Assembly (NCBI GenBank): GCA_964445115.1
Contig: CAYUJU010000003.1
Coordinates: 44,522-108,521 of the forward strand
Reading direction: 5' to 3'
DNA length: 64,000 nt
DNA from: CAIJXJ01 sp964445115
Lineage (GTDB): Bacteria > Pseudomonadota > Gammaproteobacteria > Burkholderiales > Methylophilaceae
This document shows positions 20,764 through 30,977 of this stretch, piece after piece. Each line of letters opens with the position of its first letter. The stretch's first letter is position 1. The position numbers were made by a program, and so were the translations under genes. The notes under the pieces were generated by a model. That model was not told the origin of the DNA. It did no database searches and saw only the letters and a list, made by a program, of their open reading frames with translations.

Positions 20764-21804
20764 TTATTCATAGGCAAATACATTGCCCAGTTTGTCCATC
20801 TCTTCCAGTGCGCGACCGCAACCACGGGCCACGCAGGTGAGCGGGTCTTCGGCGACGATCACCGGCAGGCCGGTTTCTTCGACCAGCAGGCGGTCCAGAT
20901 CACGCAGCAGCGCGCCGCCGCCGGTGAGCACCATGCCCTTTTCGGCGATGTCGGCGCCCAGTTCCGGCGGCGTCTGTTCCAAGGCGGACTTCACGGCACC
21001 GACGATGGCGTTGAGCGGTTCGGTCAGGGCTTCCAGAATCTCGTTGCTGGAAATGGTGAACTTGCGCGGCAGGCCCTCGGCCAGATTGCGGCCGGTCACT
21101 TCCATTTCCAGCACTTCGGAACCCGGGAAGGCAGAACCGATGGTCTTCTTGATGGTTTCGGCCGTCGGCTCGGAAATCTGCATGCCGTAATTGCGGCGGA
21201 TGTAATCGATGATGGCCTGGTCGAACTTGTCGCCGCCCACACGTTCCGACTTGGCGTAGACGATGCCGCCCAGCGAGATCACGCCCACTTCGGTGGTGCC
21301 GCCGCCGATGTCGACCACCAGCGAACCGGTCGCGTCTGCCACCGGCAGATCGGCGCCGATGGCCGCGGCCATGGGTTCTTCGATCAAAAAGACCTGGCGG
21401 GCCCCAGCCATTTCGGCGGATTCCTTGATCGCGCGGCGTTCCACCTGGGTGGAGCCAACCGGCACGCAGATGATGATGCGCGGGCTGGGCGAGAACCAGC
21501 GCGACTCGTGCACGCGGCGGATGAAATATTTAAGCATCTGCTCGGTGATGGTGAAGTCGGCGATCACGCCGTCCTTCATCGGGCGGATGGCCTGGATGTT
21601 GGTGGGCGCGCGGCCCAGCATGCGCTTTGCTTCGGCGCCGACCGCCAGAATAGTTTTCTTGTTGGCCGGCCCGCCTTCGTTGCGTACGGCGACCACCGAG
21701 GGTTCATCCAGCACGATCCCCTTGCCGCGCACGTAAATCAGCGTGTTGGCGGTGCCCAGGTCGATGGCGAGGTCGTTGGAAAAGTAATTGTTCAGAAAAC
21801 CCAT
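20764..21804 (-). CDS. mreB: Rod shape-determining actin homologue MreB
   Basis: MreB forms membrane-bound filaments that direct lateral wall synthesis. The 346-residue protein starts MGFLNNYFSNDLAIDLGTANT, which includes an amphipathic membrane-binding tip and the actin-type phosphate-1 loop. Phosphate-2 (VVDIGGGTTEVGVISLGG) and the adenosine loop (VLTGGGALLRDLDRLL) are intact. It is the first gene of a 13-gene minus-strand unit ending at 10691. The 115-base region shared with divergent gatC must hold its promoter, but I see no clear -35/-10 pair on the minus strand. Confidence 0.97.
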   Translation of the reverse strand: MGFLNNYFSNDLAIDLGTANTLIYVRGKGIVLDEPSVVAVRNEGGPANKKTILAVGAEAKRMLGRAPTNIQAIRPMKDGVIADFTITEQMLKYFIRRVHESRWFSPSPRIIICVPVGSTQVERRAIKESAEMAGARQVFLIEEPMAAAIGADLPVADATGSLVVDIGGGTTEVGVISLGGIVYAKSERVGGDKFDQAIIDYIRRNYGMQISEPTAETIKKTIGSAFPGSEVLEMEVTGRNLAEGLPRKFTISSNEILEALTEPLNAIVGAVKSALEQTPPELGADIAEKGMVLTGGGALLRDLDRLLVEETGLPVIVAEDPLTCVARGCGRALEEMDKLGNVFAYE

Positions 21805-21873
21805 GCTGTAACCCTTGAAAATCGTGTGGGACGCGCTGGAACGGTGCGTCGCGAGGCGTCATGTAAATCGCGC

Positions 21874-21879
21874 TATAAT
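21874..21879 (+). promoter_or_regulatory. Putative -10 box for gatCAB
   Basis: TATAAT at 21874-21879 would start transcription near 21886, 34 bases before the gatC ATG at 21920. There is no good -35 at 16-18 bases upstream, so this is tentative. The in-frame TTG at 21893 would be almost leaderless from this promoter and is not favoured. Confidence 0.4.
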
Positions 21880-21919
21880 ACCGTAATTCCCATTGAATAT
21901 TAAGCGTTGGATGGATGTT

Positions 21920-22207
21920 ATGTCGCTAGATGTGACTGATGTAAAACGGATTGCCCATCTTGCCCGCATCGAGGTAACAGAAGATGAGGCGCAAGCCACG
22001 CTGGACAAGCTTTCCGGCATTCTTGGCCTGATCGAGCAGATGCAGGCCGTCGATACCACTGGCATCGTGCCGATGTCGCATTCGCAGGATGTGGTGCAGC
22101 GCTTGCGCGAGGACGTGGTTACCGAAACCAATCAGCGTGCCCTGTTCCAGTCGATCGCACCAGCCGTCGAGAATGGCCTCTACCTCGTTCCCAAGGTGAT
22201 TGAGTAA
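21920..22207 (+). CDS. gatC: Asp-tRNA(Asn)/Glu-tRNA(Gln) amidotransferase subunit C
   Basis: GatC is the small subunit that holds GatA and GatB together in the transamidosome. The 95-residue protein begins MSLDVTDVKRIAHLARIEV and contains FQSIAPAVENGLYLVPKVIE at the end, the usual GatC wrap segment. ATG 21920 is chosen over TTG 21893 on family length and the -10 box position. The stop is directly followed by the gatA ATG. Confidence 0.95.
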   Translation: MSLDVTDVKRIAHLARIEVTEDEAQATLDKLSGILGLIEQMQAVDTTGIVPMSHSQDVVQRLREDVVTETNQRALFQSIAPAVENGLYLVPKVIE

Positions 22208-23661
<1,454 letters not shown>

Positions 23662-23662
<1 letters not shown>

Positions 23663-25095
23663 TGCAGTGGGAAGTCGTCATCGGGCTGGAAACGCACGTC
23701 CAGCTGCAAACCAACACCAAGATCTTCTGCGGCGCCTCGACCGCATTCGGCGCTGAGCCCAACACGCAGGCAGATGCCGTGAGCATTGCCCTGCCCGGCG
23801 TGCTGCCGGTGCTGAACAAGGAGGCGGTGCAGTGCGCCATCCGTTTCGGTCTGTCCATCGATGCCGAAATCGGCCGCCGTTCGGTCTTCGCCCGCAAGAA
23901 TTATTTCTACCCCGATCTGCCCAAGGGCTACCAGATCAGCCAATTTGAACTGCCGGTGGTGGGCAAGGGGCGCATCACGATTCAAGTTGGCGATGTCGAA
24001 AAAACCATCAACATCACCCGCGCGCACTTGGAAGAAGATGCCGGCAAGTCCGTGCACGAAGACTTCCACGGCATGACCGGGATCGACCTTAACCGTGCTG
24101 GCACGCCGCTGCTGGAAATCGTCACTGAGCCCGACATGCGCTCTGCCGCAGAAGCCGTGGCCTATGCCAAGAAACTGCACGAGCTGGTGCAGTGGATCGG
24201 CATCTGTGATGGCAACATGCAGGAAGGTTCGTTCCGCTGCGACGTGAACGTGTCGGTGCGCCCCAAGGGCTCGGACAAGCTGGGGACGCGCCGCGAGATC
24301 AAGAACCTCAACTCCTTCCGTTTCATGCAGCAGGCGATCGAATACGAAACCCGCTGGCAGATCGAAACGCTGGAAGACGGCGGCAAGATCCAGCAGGCCA
24401 CGGTGCTGTTTGACCCTGATACGGGTGAAACGCGCGCCATGCGTTCCAAGGAAGAGGCCAACGACTACCGCTATTTCCCCGACCCCGACCTGCTGCCACT
24501 GGTGATTTCAGAAGCAGACATCGACCGGGTGAGGTCCACCATGCCGGAACTGCCGGAAGCCATGCAAGCGCGTTTCCAGACCGAATACGCCCTGCCGGCC
24601 TACGATGCTTCCATCATCACGGCATCGCGCGGTATGGCGGATTATTTCGTGGCTGCAGTGCAGGCTTTTGGCGGTGAAGCCAAGCTGGTCGCTAACTGGG
24701 TCATGGGCTCCGTGGCGGCCAAGCTAAACGAAGCCGGGCAGGACATTGCGGCTTCACCGGTGAGCCCTGCGCAATTGGCCGGCCTGCTCAAGCGGATTGC
24801 CGACAACACCATTTCCGGCAAGATGGCGAAGGAAGTATTCGAGGCCATGTGGGCGGGGGAAGGCGAGGCGGATGCCATTATCGAAAGCCGTGGCCTGAAG
24901 CAGGTGTCGGATTCCGGCGCGATCGAAGCCATCGTCGATGAAGTGCTGGCGGCGAACGCTGCCATGGTGGCCGAATACAAGGCCGGCAAGGAAAAGGCCT
25001 TTAACGGCCTGGTGGGTCAGTGCATGAAGGCCAGCAAGGGCAAGGCCAATCCGGCGCAGGTCAACGAGATTCTGAAGCAGAAGCTGGCCGGTTGA
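23662..25095 (+). CDS. gatB: Asp-tRNA(Asn)/Glu-tRNA(Gln) amidotransferase subunit B
   Basis: GatB binds the misacylated tRNA, activates the side-chain carboxylate with ATP and amidates it using ammonia from GatA. The 477-residue protein shows the N-terminal WEVVIGLETHVQLQT signature, KNYFYPDLPKGYQISQ, and EDAGKSVHE of the kinase-like core. The helical and YqeY-like tail domain (about 330-477) ends with KASKGKANPAQVNEILKQKL. All expected segments are present. Confidence 0.97.
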
Positions 25096-25114
25096 GTGGA
25101 AGCGGCCTGAGGCG

Positions 25115-25133
25115 CTGACGCGCGAAGCGTCAG
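25115..25133. terminator. Hairpin between convergent gatB and the DUF4124 gene
   Basis: Arms CTGACGC (25115-25121) and GCGTCAG (25127-25133) form a seven-base perfect stem with loop GCGAA. It includes the stop codon of the minus-strand gene. No T-run follows on either side, so it is a weak or Rho-assisted terminator or an mRNA end protector rather than a classic intrinsic terminator. Confidence 0.45.
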
Positions 25134-25798
25134 GGCTTGGCCGGCGGGGTGGGGGGTACGGCGAGGCTCGCGGTGCCCCCGTTGGTTTTGAGTTCGTGAA
25201 ACCGTTGTTTGTCCTGATCGTAGCGCATACGCGTGACTTCGATATTTTTGCGTTTCTCGGCGATCTGCGCGTCGATACGCCCCAGTTCTCCCTTGGCCTG
25301 GACGATGTCCTGTTGCAAGTCTTCCGGGACCGGTTTTTTGCGGGACTTGATGGCGGCTGCGGACTTTTCGTGCATGGTCAGGCGTTCCTTGACGCCGGTC
25401 GATCGCTGCTCCAGGCCCTTGATCGCCGCTTCGTCCATCTGCGTGCTGCGTTCCCGCGCGAGGTCGATTTCCTCCACGGTAGTGTAAGACGCCAGCAACA
25501 CGCTGTCGCGCCGCTTCTGTTCTGTCAGTTGGCGTTCGGCTTCGGCATCTGGGGAGAGCGGTGCTGCGCCAGGCTTGAAGGCATCGTTCTTGCGTAGCAC
25601 CCGCCCGGATTTGTTGAGCATGATGTTGGATCGGTTGGCGTATTCCGGAGGGATGGAGTCACCGTAGTGCGTCACGCCTTTTTCGTCCACCCATTTGACG
25701 ATGCCGCCCTTGCTGTCCGTGGCGCCAGGCGCGGCCCAGCCGGCGTGCGCGAAAGCAAGCAGGCAGGTGGCCAGCAAAAGTTTATTTAACGATCCCAT
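25130..25798 (-). CDS. DUF4124 domain-containing exported protein
   Basis: This 222-residue protein has a signal peptide (about 1-22, ending GWAA). A DUF4124 domain follows (about 30-70), seen in GGIVKWVDEKGVTHYGDSIPPEY, where a tryptophan-centred beta hairpin is typical of the family. The remainder is a long charged helical region (about 85-205) predicted to form a coiled coil, with repeated Lys/Arg/Glu/Gln. The tail is Pro/Ala-rich. DUF4124 proteins are common in betaproteobacteria and have no known biochemical activity. Its start overlaps the pyrE end by 17 bases, so it is probably cotranscribed with pyrE. Confidence 0.85.
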   Translation of the reverse strand: MGSLNKLLLATCLLAFAHAGWAAPGATDSKGGIVKWVDEKGVTHYGDSIPPEYANRSNIMLNKSGRVLRKNDAFKPGAAPLSPDAEAERQLTEQKRRDSVLLASYTTVEEIDLARERSTQMDEAAIKGLEQRSTGVKERLTMHEKSAAAIKSRKKPVPEDLQQDIVQAKGELGRIDAQIAEKRKNIEVTRMRYDQDKQRFHELKTNGGTASLAVPPTPPAKP

Positions 25799-26426
25799 AT
25801 TCGCCTTGATAGCGTTGAATCTCCGTCAGATTCTGCGTCATTTCAGGCTGTTTCCGCAAGTATTCGATCAGTACTTCCAGGCTGGCGATGCTGCGCACCG
25901 GGATGTTGAAGTTCTTCTCCACTTCCTGTACGGCGGAAAGCGCCGACTGGCCACGTTCCTGACGGTCCAATGCGATGAAAACGCCGCAAGGTGTGGCGTC
26001 GTTGACGCGGATGATTTCGACCGATTCGCGAATGGAGGTGCCGGCAGAGATGACGTCGTCTACGATCAGCACGTTGCCCTTGAGCGGTGCGCCGACGATG
26101 GTGCCGCCTTCGCCGTGGTCCTTGGCTTCCTTGCGGTTGAAAGAGAACGGCACGTTGCGGCCGGCTTCCGACAGGGCGATGGCGATGCTGGCCACCAGCG
26201 GGATGCCCTTATAGGCCGGGCCAAACAGCATGTCGAACTGCAGTCCGCTTTCCAGGATGGCTTTCGCGTAAAATTGGCCCAGTTTGCGCAGACTGTCGCC
26301 ATCGTCGAACAGGCCGGTATTGAAGAAGTAAGGTGTCTTGCGGCCCGCCTTGGTGACGAACTCGCCGAAACGCAGCACTTGCTGCGCGATGGCGAACTCG
26401 ATGAACTGGTGTCTGAAATCTGTCAT
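25782..26426 (-). CDS. pyrE: Orotate phosphoribosyltransferase
   Basis: PyrE joins orotate and PRPP to give OMP in pyrimidine synthesis. The 214-residue protein matches the E. coli length (213). It shows the PRPP-binding motif VLIVDDVISAGTSI, the substrate loop region FSFNRKEAKDHGEGG, and an N-terminus MTDFRHQFIEFAI. ATG 26426 is taken over TTG 26432. It is divergent from xthA, with 26 bases between the two starts, so both promoters must overlap the neighbouring coding ends or be very compact. Confidence 0.96.
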   Translation of the reverse strand: MTDFRHQFIEFAIAQQVLRFGEFVTKAGRKTPYFFNTGLFDDGDSLRKLGQFYAKAILESGLQFDMLFGPAYKGIPLVASIAIALSEAGRNVPFSFNRKEAKDHGEGGTIVGAPLKGNVLIVDDVISAGTSIRESVEIIRVNDATPCGVFIALDRQERGQSALSAVQEVEKNFNIPVRSIASLEVLIEYLRKQPEMTQNLTEIQRYQGEYGIVK

Positions 26427-26452
26427 TTTCAATCAATCAAGTAGAACGAACT

Positions 26453-27232
26453 ATGCTCCGCATTATATCCGCGAATTTGAACGGTATCCGCTCCGCCACC
26501 AGCAAGGGCTTTTTCCCCTGGCTGGAAAAACAGAACGCCGATGTCATCTGCCTGCAGGAACTGAAGGCGCAGGCGCCGGACATGACTCGCGAGATGCTGC
26601 AGCCGGACAACCTGTTCGGCTATTTCCACTATGCCGAGAAGAAGGGCTACAGCGGGGTCGGCATTTATAGCCGCAAGCAGCCGGATGCCATCATCGAAGG
26701 ACTGGGCATTGCCGATATTGACGCCGAAGGGCGCTACATTGAGGCGCGATTCGGCAACCTGAGCGTGATTTCCGTGTACCTGCCTTCCGGCTCCAGCGGC
26801 GAGGAGCGGCAGGCGGTCAAGTTCAGTTTCATGGAACGTTTTGCCCCGCATTTGCAGCAGTTGCTGGCCAGCGGGCGCGAAGTGGTGATCTGTGGCGACT
26901 GGAACATCGCGCATCAGGAGATCGACCTGAAGAACTGGAAAGGCAACAAGAAGAATTCCGGGTTTCTGCCGGAAGAGCGTGCCTGGATGGGGCAGCTACT
27001 GAAGGCGGGCTGGGTCGACACCTATCGACGCCTGCACCCGGATGCGACCGACGCCTGCTACACCTGGTGGAGCAATCGCGGTCAGGCCTGGGCCAAGAAC
27101 GTGGGCTGGCGCATCGATTACCAGATCGCCACGCCAGGCATCGGCAGCAAGGCCGTGGCGACGGCGATCTACAAGGATGAGCGCTTTTCCGACCACGCCC
27201 CCCTCACCGTGGATTACGACGCCTCTTTCTGA
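26453..27232 (+). CDS. xthA: Exodeoxyribonuclease III (ExoIII/APE1 family AP endonuclease)
   Basis: This 259-residue enzyme cuts DNA at abasic sites and degrades 3' ends during base-excision repair. Motifs of the EEP superfamily are present: ISANLNGIRSA, ICLQELKAQ (metal Glu), GVGIYSRKQP, VICGDWNIAH (catalytic Asp and Asn), and FSDHAPLTVDYD (Asp-His). Its stop overlaps the convergent ampG stop by 19 bases. Length fits the ExoA/XthA group. Confidence 0.93.
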   Translation: MLRIISANLNGIRSATSKGFFPWLEKQNADVICLQELKAQAPDMTREMLQPDNLFGYFHYAEKKGYSGVGIYSRKQPDAIIEGLGIADIDAEGRYIEARFGNLSVISVYLPSGSSGEERQAVKFSFMERFAPHLQQLLASGREVVICGDWNIAHQEIDLKNWKGNKKNSGFLPEERAWMGQLLKAGWVDTYRRLHPDATDACYTWWSNRGQAWAKNVGWRIDYQIATPGIGSKAVATAIYKDERFSDHAPLTVDYDASF

Positions 27233-28473
27233 CCCCAGGGCGCGACCTTGAGCAGGAGGAGCATGCCGGGGATCGCCAGCCCGAAGCACAGGAGGAAGAA
27301 ACTCACCCAGCCCATGTCTTCCACCAGCCAGCCGGTGGCCGCGTTGGCGAAGGTGCGGGGGACAGCCATCAGGCTGGTGAACAGGGCGAACTGCGTGGCG
27401 GTGTAAAGCGGGTGCGTGGTGCTGGCGATGTAGGCGACGAAGGCGGTGGTGCCCAGCCCCACCCCGAAGGCCTCGATGCCAATCACGACGGCCAGCCACA
27501 AGAGTTCCGGTGCGGCGGGGTCGGTGAATGGCCCCAGCCAGGCCAGCCAGGCAAAGCCGAGGATGGCCACCATCTGCAGAACACCAAACAACCAGAGCGC
27601 GCGATTGATCCCCAGTTTGATCATCCACACGCCGCCCAGCAGGCCGCCGATCACGCTCGGCCACAGGCCGGCATTCTTCGCCACGAGGCCGATCTGGGTC
27701 TTGCTGAACCCCATGTCGAGGTAGAACGGCGTCGCCAGCGCGGTGGCCATGCTGTCCCCCAGCTTGTAGAAAAACAGGAACGCCAGCACCAGCGCCGCGT
27801 AGCGCCACCCCTGTCGCGTGATGAACTCGTGGAACGGCTCCACGACAGCCTCGCGCAAGGTTCTTGGGCGGCCTGCCTGCAGTGCTGGCTCGCGGATCAG
27901 CAGCGTCATGATCACCCCGGGCAGCATGAACAGGGCGGTGATCACGAACACTGCACTCCACGGCATGCGATCCGCCAGCACCAGTGAGAGTGAACCCGGC
28001 ACCAGCCCGGCGATCTTGTAGGCGTTGACGTGGATGGCATTGCCTAGCCCTAGTTCGGCATCGGGTAACAGCTCGCGTCGGTAGGCATCGAGCACGATGT
28101 CCTGGGAGGCCGAGAAAAACGAGACCGCAAGCGCGAGGTAGGCAATGGTCCAGAGATCCAGTTGCGGATTCAGGAACCCGAACAGGGGCAGCGACCCCAG
28201 CAAGCCGAGTTGCGTGAGTAACAGCCAGCCACGCCGCCGCCCCATCGGGAGGGCATAGCGGTCAAACAGCGGTGCCCAGATGAACTTCCAGGTGAACGGC
28301 ACCATCAGCAGTGAGAAGGCGCTGATCGCCTTCAGATTAACGCCCTCGGATCGCAGCCAAGCGGGCAGCAGGCTGATGAGGATGAACAGTGGAAGCCCGG
28401 AGCTGAACCCGGTGAAAATGCAGATCAGCATGCGCCGGTTGAACAGCGCCGCCTTGAAAGAAGAGGTCGACAT
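27214..28473 (-). CDS. ampG: AmpG-type muropeptide MFS transporter
   Basis: This 419-residue membrane protein has about twelve helices and the AmpG-like N-terminus FTGFSSGLPLFILISLLPAWLRSEGV. That is followed by FTWKFIWAPLFDRY and GRRRGWLLLTQ, hallmarks of the AmpG branch of the major facilitator superfamily. It imports anhydromuropeptides from the periplasm for recycling, which fits with mpl at 8022-9395. ATG 28473 (MSTSSFKAAL) is preferred over the codon four residues earlier. It is convergent with xthA and divergent from the SafE-like gene. Confidence 0.9.
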   Translation of the reverse strand: MSTSSFKAALFNRRMLICIFTGFSSGLPLFILISLLPAWLRSEGVNLKAISAFSLLMVPFTWKFIWAPLFDRYALPMGRRRGWLLLTQLGLLGSLPLFGFLNPQLDLWTIAYLALAVSFFSASQDIVLDAYRRELLPDAELGLGNAIHVNAYKIAGLVPGSLSLVLADRMPWSAVFVITALFMLPGVIMTLLIREPALQAGRPRTLREAVVEPFHEFITRQGWRYAALVLAFLFFYKLGDSMATALATPFYLDMGFSKTQIGLVAKNAGLWPSVIGGLLGGVWMIKLGINRALWLFGVLQMVAILGFAWLAWLGPFTDPAAPELLWLAVVIGIEAFGVGLGTTAFVAYIASTTHPLYTATQFALFTSLMAVPRTFANAATGWLVEDMGWVSFFLLCFGLAIPGMLLLLKVAPWGQKEAS

Positions 28474-28520
28474 AGGCGCCACCATACCCGAAATCCCATG
28501 CCCTGTGCCACAATGCCGCC

Positions 28521-29183
28521 ATGCCAGAACTTAGCCTGATTTCCGCCCTGATTGTCGGCCTGCTCGGCGGTGGGCATTGCGTGGGCATGTGCGGCGGTAT
28601 CGTCAGTGCCGTTAGCCTTGCCTTGCCGGGGCAGCGTCCCCGAGTCGATTTCCTGCTGGCCTATAACGCCGGGCGCATTGCCAGCTACACCGCGGCAGGT
28701 GCGCTGGCCGGGGCGATCGGCGCGTCCGGGTTCTTCATGCAGCACGTGTTGCCTGTGGAACAACTGCTGTATGCGCTGGCCAGCGTCATGCTGGTGGTGC
28801 TGGGACTCTACCTGGCAGGCCTCTGGCAGGGCGTGTTGGTGCTCGAGCGGCTGGGCGGTGTGCTGTGGAAGCATATCCAGCCGGTGTCGCGGCATTTCCT
28901 TCCCATGCGTTCCCTGCCGCGTGCGTTGGCGCTGGGCGCTGTGATGGGCTGGCTGCCGTGCGGGCTGGTTTACTCTGTGCTGGTGGCCGCGTTGGCGACT
29001 GGCAGTGTCGCACAGGGTGCTCTGCTCATGCTCGCGTTCGGACTTGGCACCCTGCCCACGCTGATGGCCATGGGGCTGGCGGCGGCTCGCCTCAAGAATT
29101 TCCTGCAGCACATCTGGGTGCGGCGTGGTGCCGGCTTGCTGGTGATGGCGTTCGGCGTGCTAGGGTTGTGGCGGGTGATGTAG
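28521..29183 (+). CDS. SafE/UreH-like membrane protein (sulfite exporter TauE/SafE superfamily)
   Basis: This 220-residue protein has about six membrane helices. Two cysteine motifs stand out: GGGHCVGMCGGIV near residue 20 and MGWLPCGLVYSVL at about 150-160. They resemble the paired cysteine helices of the DsbD/CcdA-like UreH transmembrane family often found with cytochrome cbb3 oxidase maturation genes. A role in copper or thiol handling is possible, but no cco genes lie nearby. It stands alone between divergent ampG and convergent metW. Confidence 0.75.
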   Translation: MPELSLISALIVGLLGGGHCVGMCGGIVSAVSLALPGQRPRVDFLLAYNAGRIASYTAAGALAGAIGASGFFMQHVLPVEQLLYALASVMLVVLGLYLAGLWQGVLVLERLGGVLWKHIQPVSRHFLPMRSLPRALALGAVMGWLPCGLVYSVLVAALATGSVAQGALLMLAFGLGTLPTLMAMGLAAARLKNFLQHIWVRRGAGLLVMAFGVLGLWRVM

Positions 29184-29205
29184 ACCAGTTGCTGGCCGGT
29201 TTTTG

Positions 29206-29832
29206 TCAGGTGCCGCAGCGATACATGGCCAGACTGCCCAGCAGATTGGGCATGAAATGCACCGTTTCGCCTTCCGTGATGACCTTGCGCTCTTTAATCG
29301 TGATGCCGTGATCGCGGCAGTAGTTGTCGAAGTCGCTGATGGTGCACAGGTGCACATTGGGCGTGTCGTACCACTGGTAGGGCAAGTTCTTGGAGACCGG
29401 CATGTTGCCGCCGATGAGTTGCAGCCGGTGTTTCCAGTAACCGAAGTTGGGGAAGGTGACGATGGCTTCCTTGCCTACGCGCAGCATCTCCTGCACGATG
29501 CGTTCCGTGTTGTACATGGCCTGAAGGGTCTGAGACAGGATCACCACATCGAAGGAGCGCGCTTCGAAACCGGCGAGGCCTTCTTCCAGGTTCATCTGGA
29601 TCACGTTGATGCCGTTCTTGACGCAGGCCAGCACATTGGCGTCATCCTTCTCGACGCCGTAGCCACGTACCCGGTGCTGGTCACGCAGATAACCTAGCAA
29701 GCTGCCATCACCGCAGCCCAAGTCCAGCACCTTGGCGCCGGGAGCGATCCATTGGGCGATCGCGGTGAAGTCTCGGCGGCCTGCGGCGGCTTCGGTAAAG
29801 TGCGCGTGCGCTTGTGCAGGGACGTGCGTCAT
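29206..29832 (-). CDS. metW: Methionine biosynthesis protein MetW
   Basis: MetW partners MetX in homoserine acylation in many proteobacteria lacking MetA. The 208-residue protein is a class I methyltransferase-like fold, with the SAM loop VLDLGCGDGSLLGYL and later VILSQTLQAMYN and PNFGYWKHRLQL, both typical of MetW. Its start overlaps the metX stop by four bases (ATGA), so translation is coupled. Whether it methylates anything is not known. Confidence 0.93.
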   Translation of the reverse strand: MTHVPAQAHAHFTEAAAGRRDFTAIAQWIAPGAKVLDLGCGDGSLLGYLRDQHRVRGYGVEKDDANVLACVKNGINVIQMNLEEGLAGFEARSFDVVILSQTLQAMYNTERIVQEMLRVGKEAIVTFPNFGYWKHRLQLIGGNMPVSKNLPYQWYDTPNVHLCTISDFDNYCRDHGITIKERKVITEGETVHFMPNLLGSLAMYRCGT

Positions 29833-30953
29833 TCCACATTCTCCAGATAGGCGCGTACCACATCGTGATAATGTGGGTCAGGCATCAGGAACGCGTCGTG
29901 CCCGTGCGCCGCCGTCAGTTCGGCGTAGGTGACGTCGCGCTCGTTGTCCAGCAGCGCCTTGACGATCTCACGCGAGCGCGCCGTGGAAAATCGCCAGTCG
30001 CTGGTGAACGAGACCACCAGAAAATCGGCCTTGGCACGGGCGAGCGCGGCACTGAGATTGCCATCGCACTCCGCCGCCGGGTCAAAGTAGTCTAGTGCAC
30101 GGGTCATGCGCAGGTAAGTGTTGGCATCGAATTCGCCGGCGAACTTGTCACCCTGATAGCGCAGATAGGACTCCATCTCGAATTCGACGTCGAAGCCGTA
30201 CTGGATTTCGCCCGAACGCAGTTTGCGGCCGAACTTGGCGCCCATGGCGTCGTCGGACAGATAGGTGATGTGCCCCAGCATGCGGGCGATGCGCAGGCCG
30301 CGACGGGGTACGACGCCGTGTTCGTAAAAATCTCCACCATGGAACTCGGGGTCGGTGATGATGGCCTGACGCGCCACTTCGTTGAACGCGATATTTTGTG
30401 CCGTCAGGTTGGGGGCCGCAGCGATCACCAGCGCGTGTCGAACGCGATCCGGGAAAGTGAGCGTCCACTGCAGCGCCTGCATGCCGCCCAGACTGCCGCC
30501 GACGACCGCGGCGAAGGACGCAATGCCCAGATGGTCTGCCAGCCGGGCCTGTGCCCTGACCCAGTCTTCCACCGTGACGACCGGGAAACTGGAGCCCCAG
30601 CGCTTGCCGGTGGCTGGGTTGATGCTGGAGGGACCGGTGGAACCATGGCAACCACCGAGGTTGTTCACCCCGATGACGAAGAAGCGATTGGTGTCGAGTG
30701 GCTTGCCAGGCCCGATCATGTTGTCCCACCAGCCCGGATGCTTGTCATCCTCGCGGTATCTGCCCGCGACGTGGTGCGTGCCCGAGAGTGCGTGGCAGAC
30801 CAGCACGGCGTTGGACTTGTCCACATTCAGGTGGCCGTAAGTCTCGTAGACCAGGTCGTAGGCAGGCAGCACGGCACCCGACTTCAGCGTTAAAGGTTCG
30901 CTGAAGTGTGCGGTTTGCGGGGTGACGATGCCGACAGAGGATGAATCTTGCAT
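29829..30953 (-). CDS. metX: Homoserine O-acyltransferase MetX
   Basis: MetX acylates homoserine (with acetyl- or succinyl-CoA) as the first committed step to methionine. The 374-residue alpha/beta-hydrolase has the nucleophile elbow VVGGSLGGMQALQW with catalytic serine, the NLGGCHGSTGPSSINPATGK loop, and the late His in AAHGHDAFLMP. Acyl specificity cannot be decided from sequence by eye. With metW and the B12-dependent metH in the window, much of the methionine pathway is visible. Its start faces the gamma-carbonic anhydrase start across only 24 bases. Confidence 0.93.
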   Translation of the reverse strand: MQDSSSVGIVTPQTAHFSEPLTLKSGAVLPAYDLVYETYGHLNVDKSNAVLVCHALSGTHHVAGRYREDDKHPGWWDNMIGPGKPLDTNRFFVIGVNNLGGCHGSTGPSSINPATGKRWGSSFPVVTVEDWVRAQARLADHLGIASFAAVVGGSLGGMQALQWTLTFPDRVRHALVIAAAPNLTAQNIAFNEVARQAIITDPEFHGGDFYEHGVVPRRGLRIARMLGHITYLSDDAMGAKFGRKLRSGEIQYGFDVEFEMESYLRYQGDKFAGEFDANTYLRMTRALDYFDPAAECDGNLSAALARAKADFLVVSFTSDWRFSTARSREIVKALLDNERDVTYAELTAAHGHDAFLMPDPHYHDVVRAYLENVE

Positions 30954-30962
30954 GATGGCGCG

Positions 30963-30970
30963 ATTATACT
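30963..30970. promoter_or_regulatory. Overlapping divergent -10 boxes between metX and the gamma-carbonic anhydrase gene
   Basis: The bases attatact hold TATACT on the plus strand (30965-30970) and TATAAT on the minus strand (30963-30968). Transcripts from these would start about one base before the plus-strand ATG (30978) and about three bases before the metX ATG (30953), giving almost leaderless mRNAs. No good -35 boxes are seen, so this is tentative. Confidence 0.35.
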
Positions 30971-30977
30971 ATGGACG

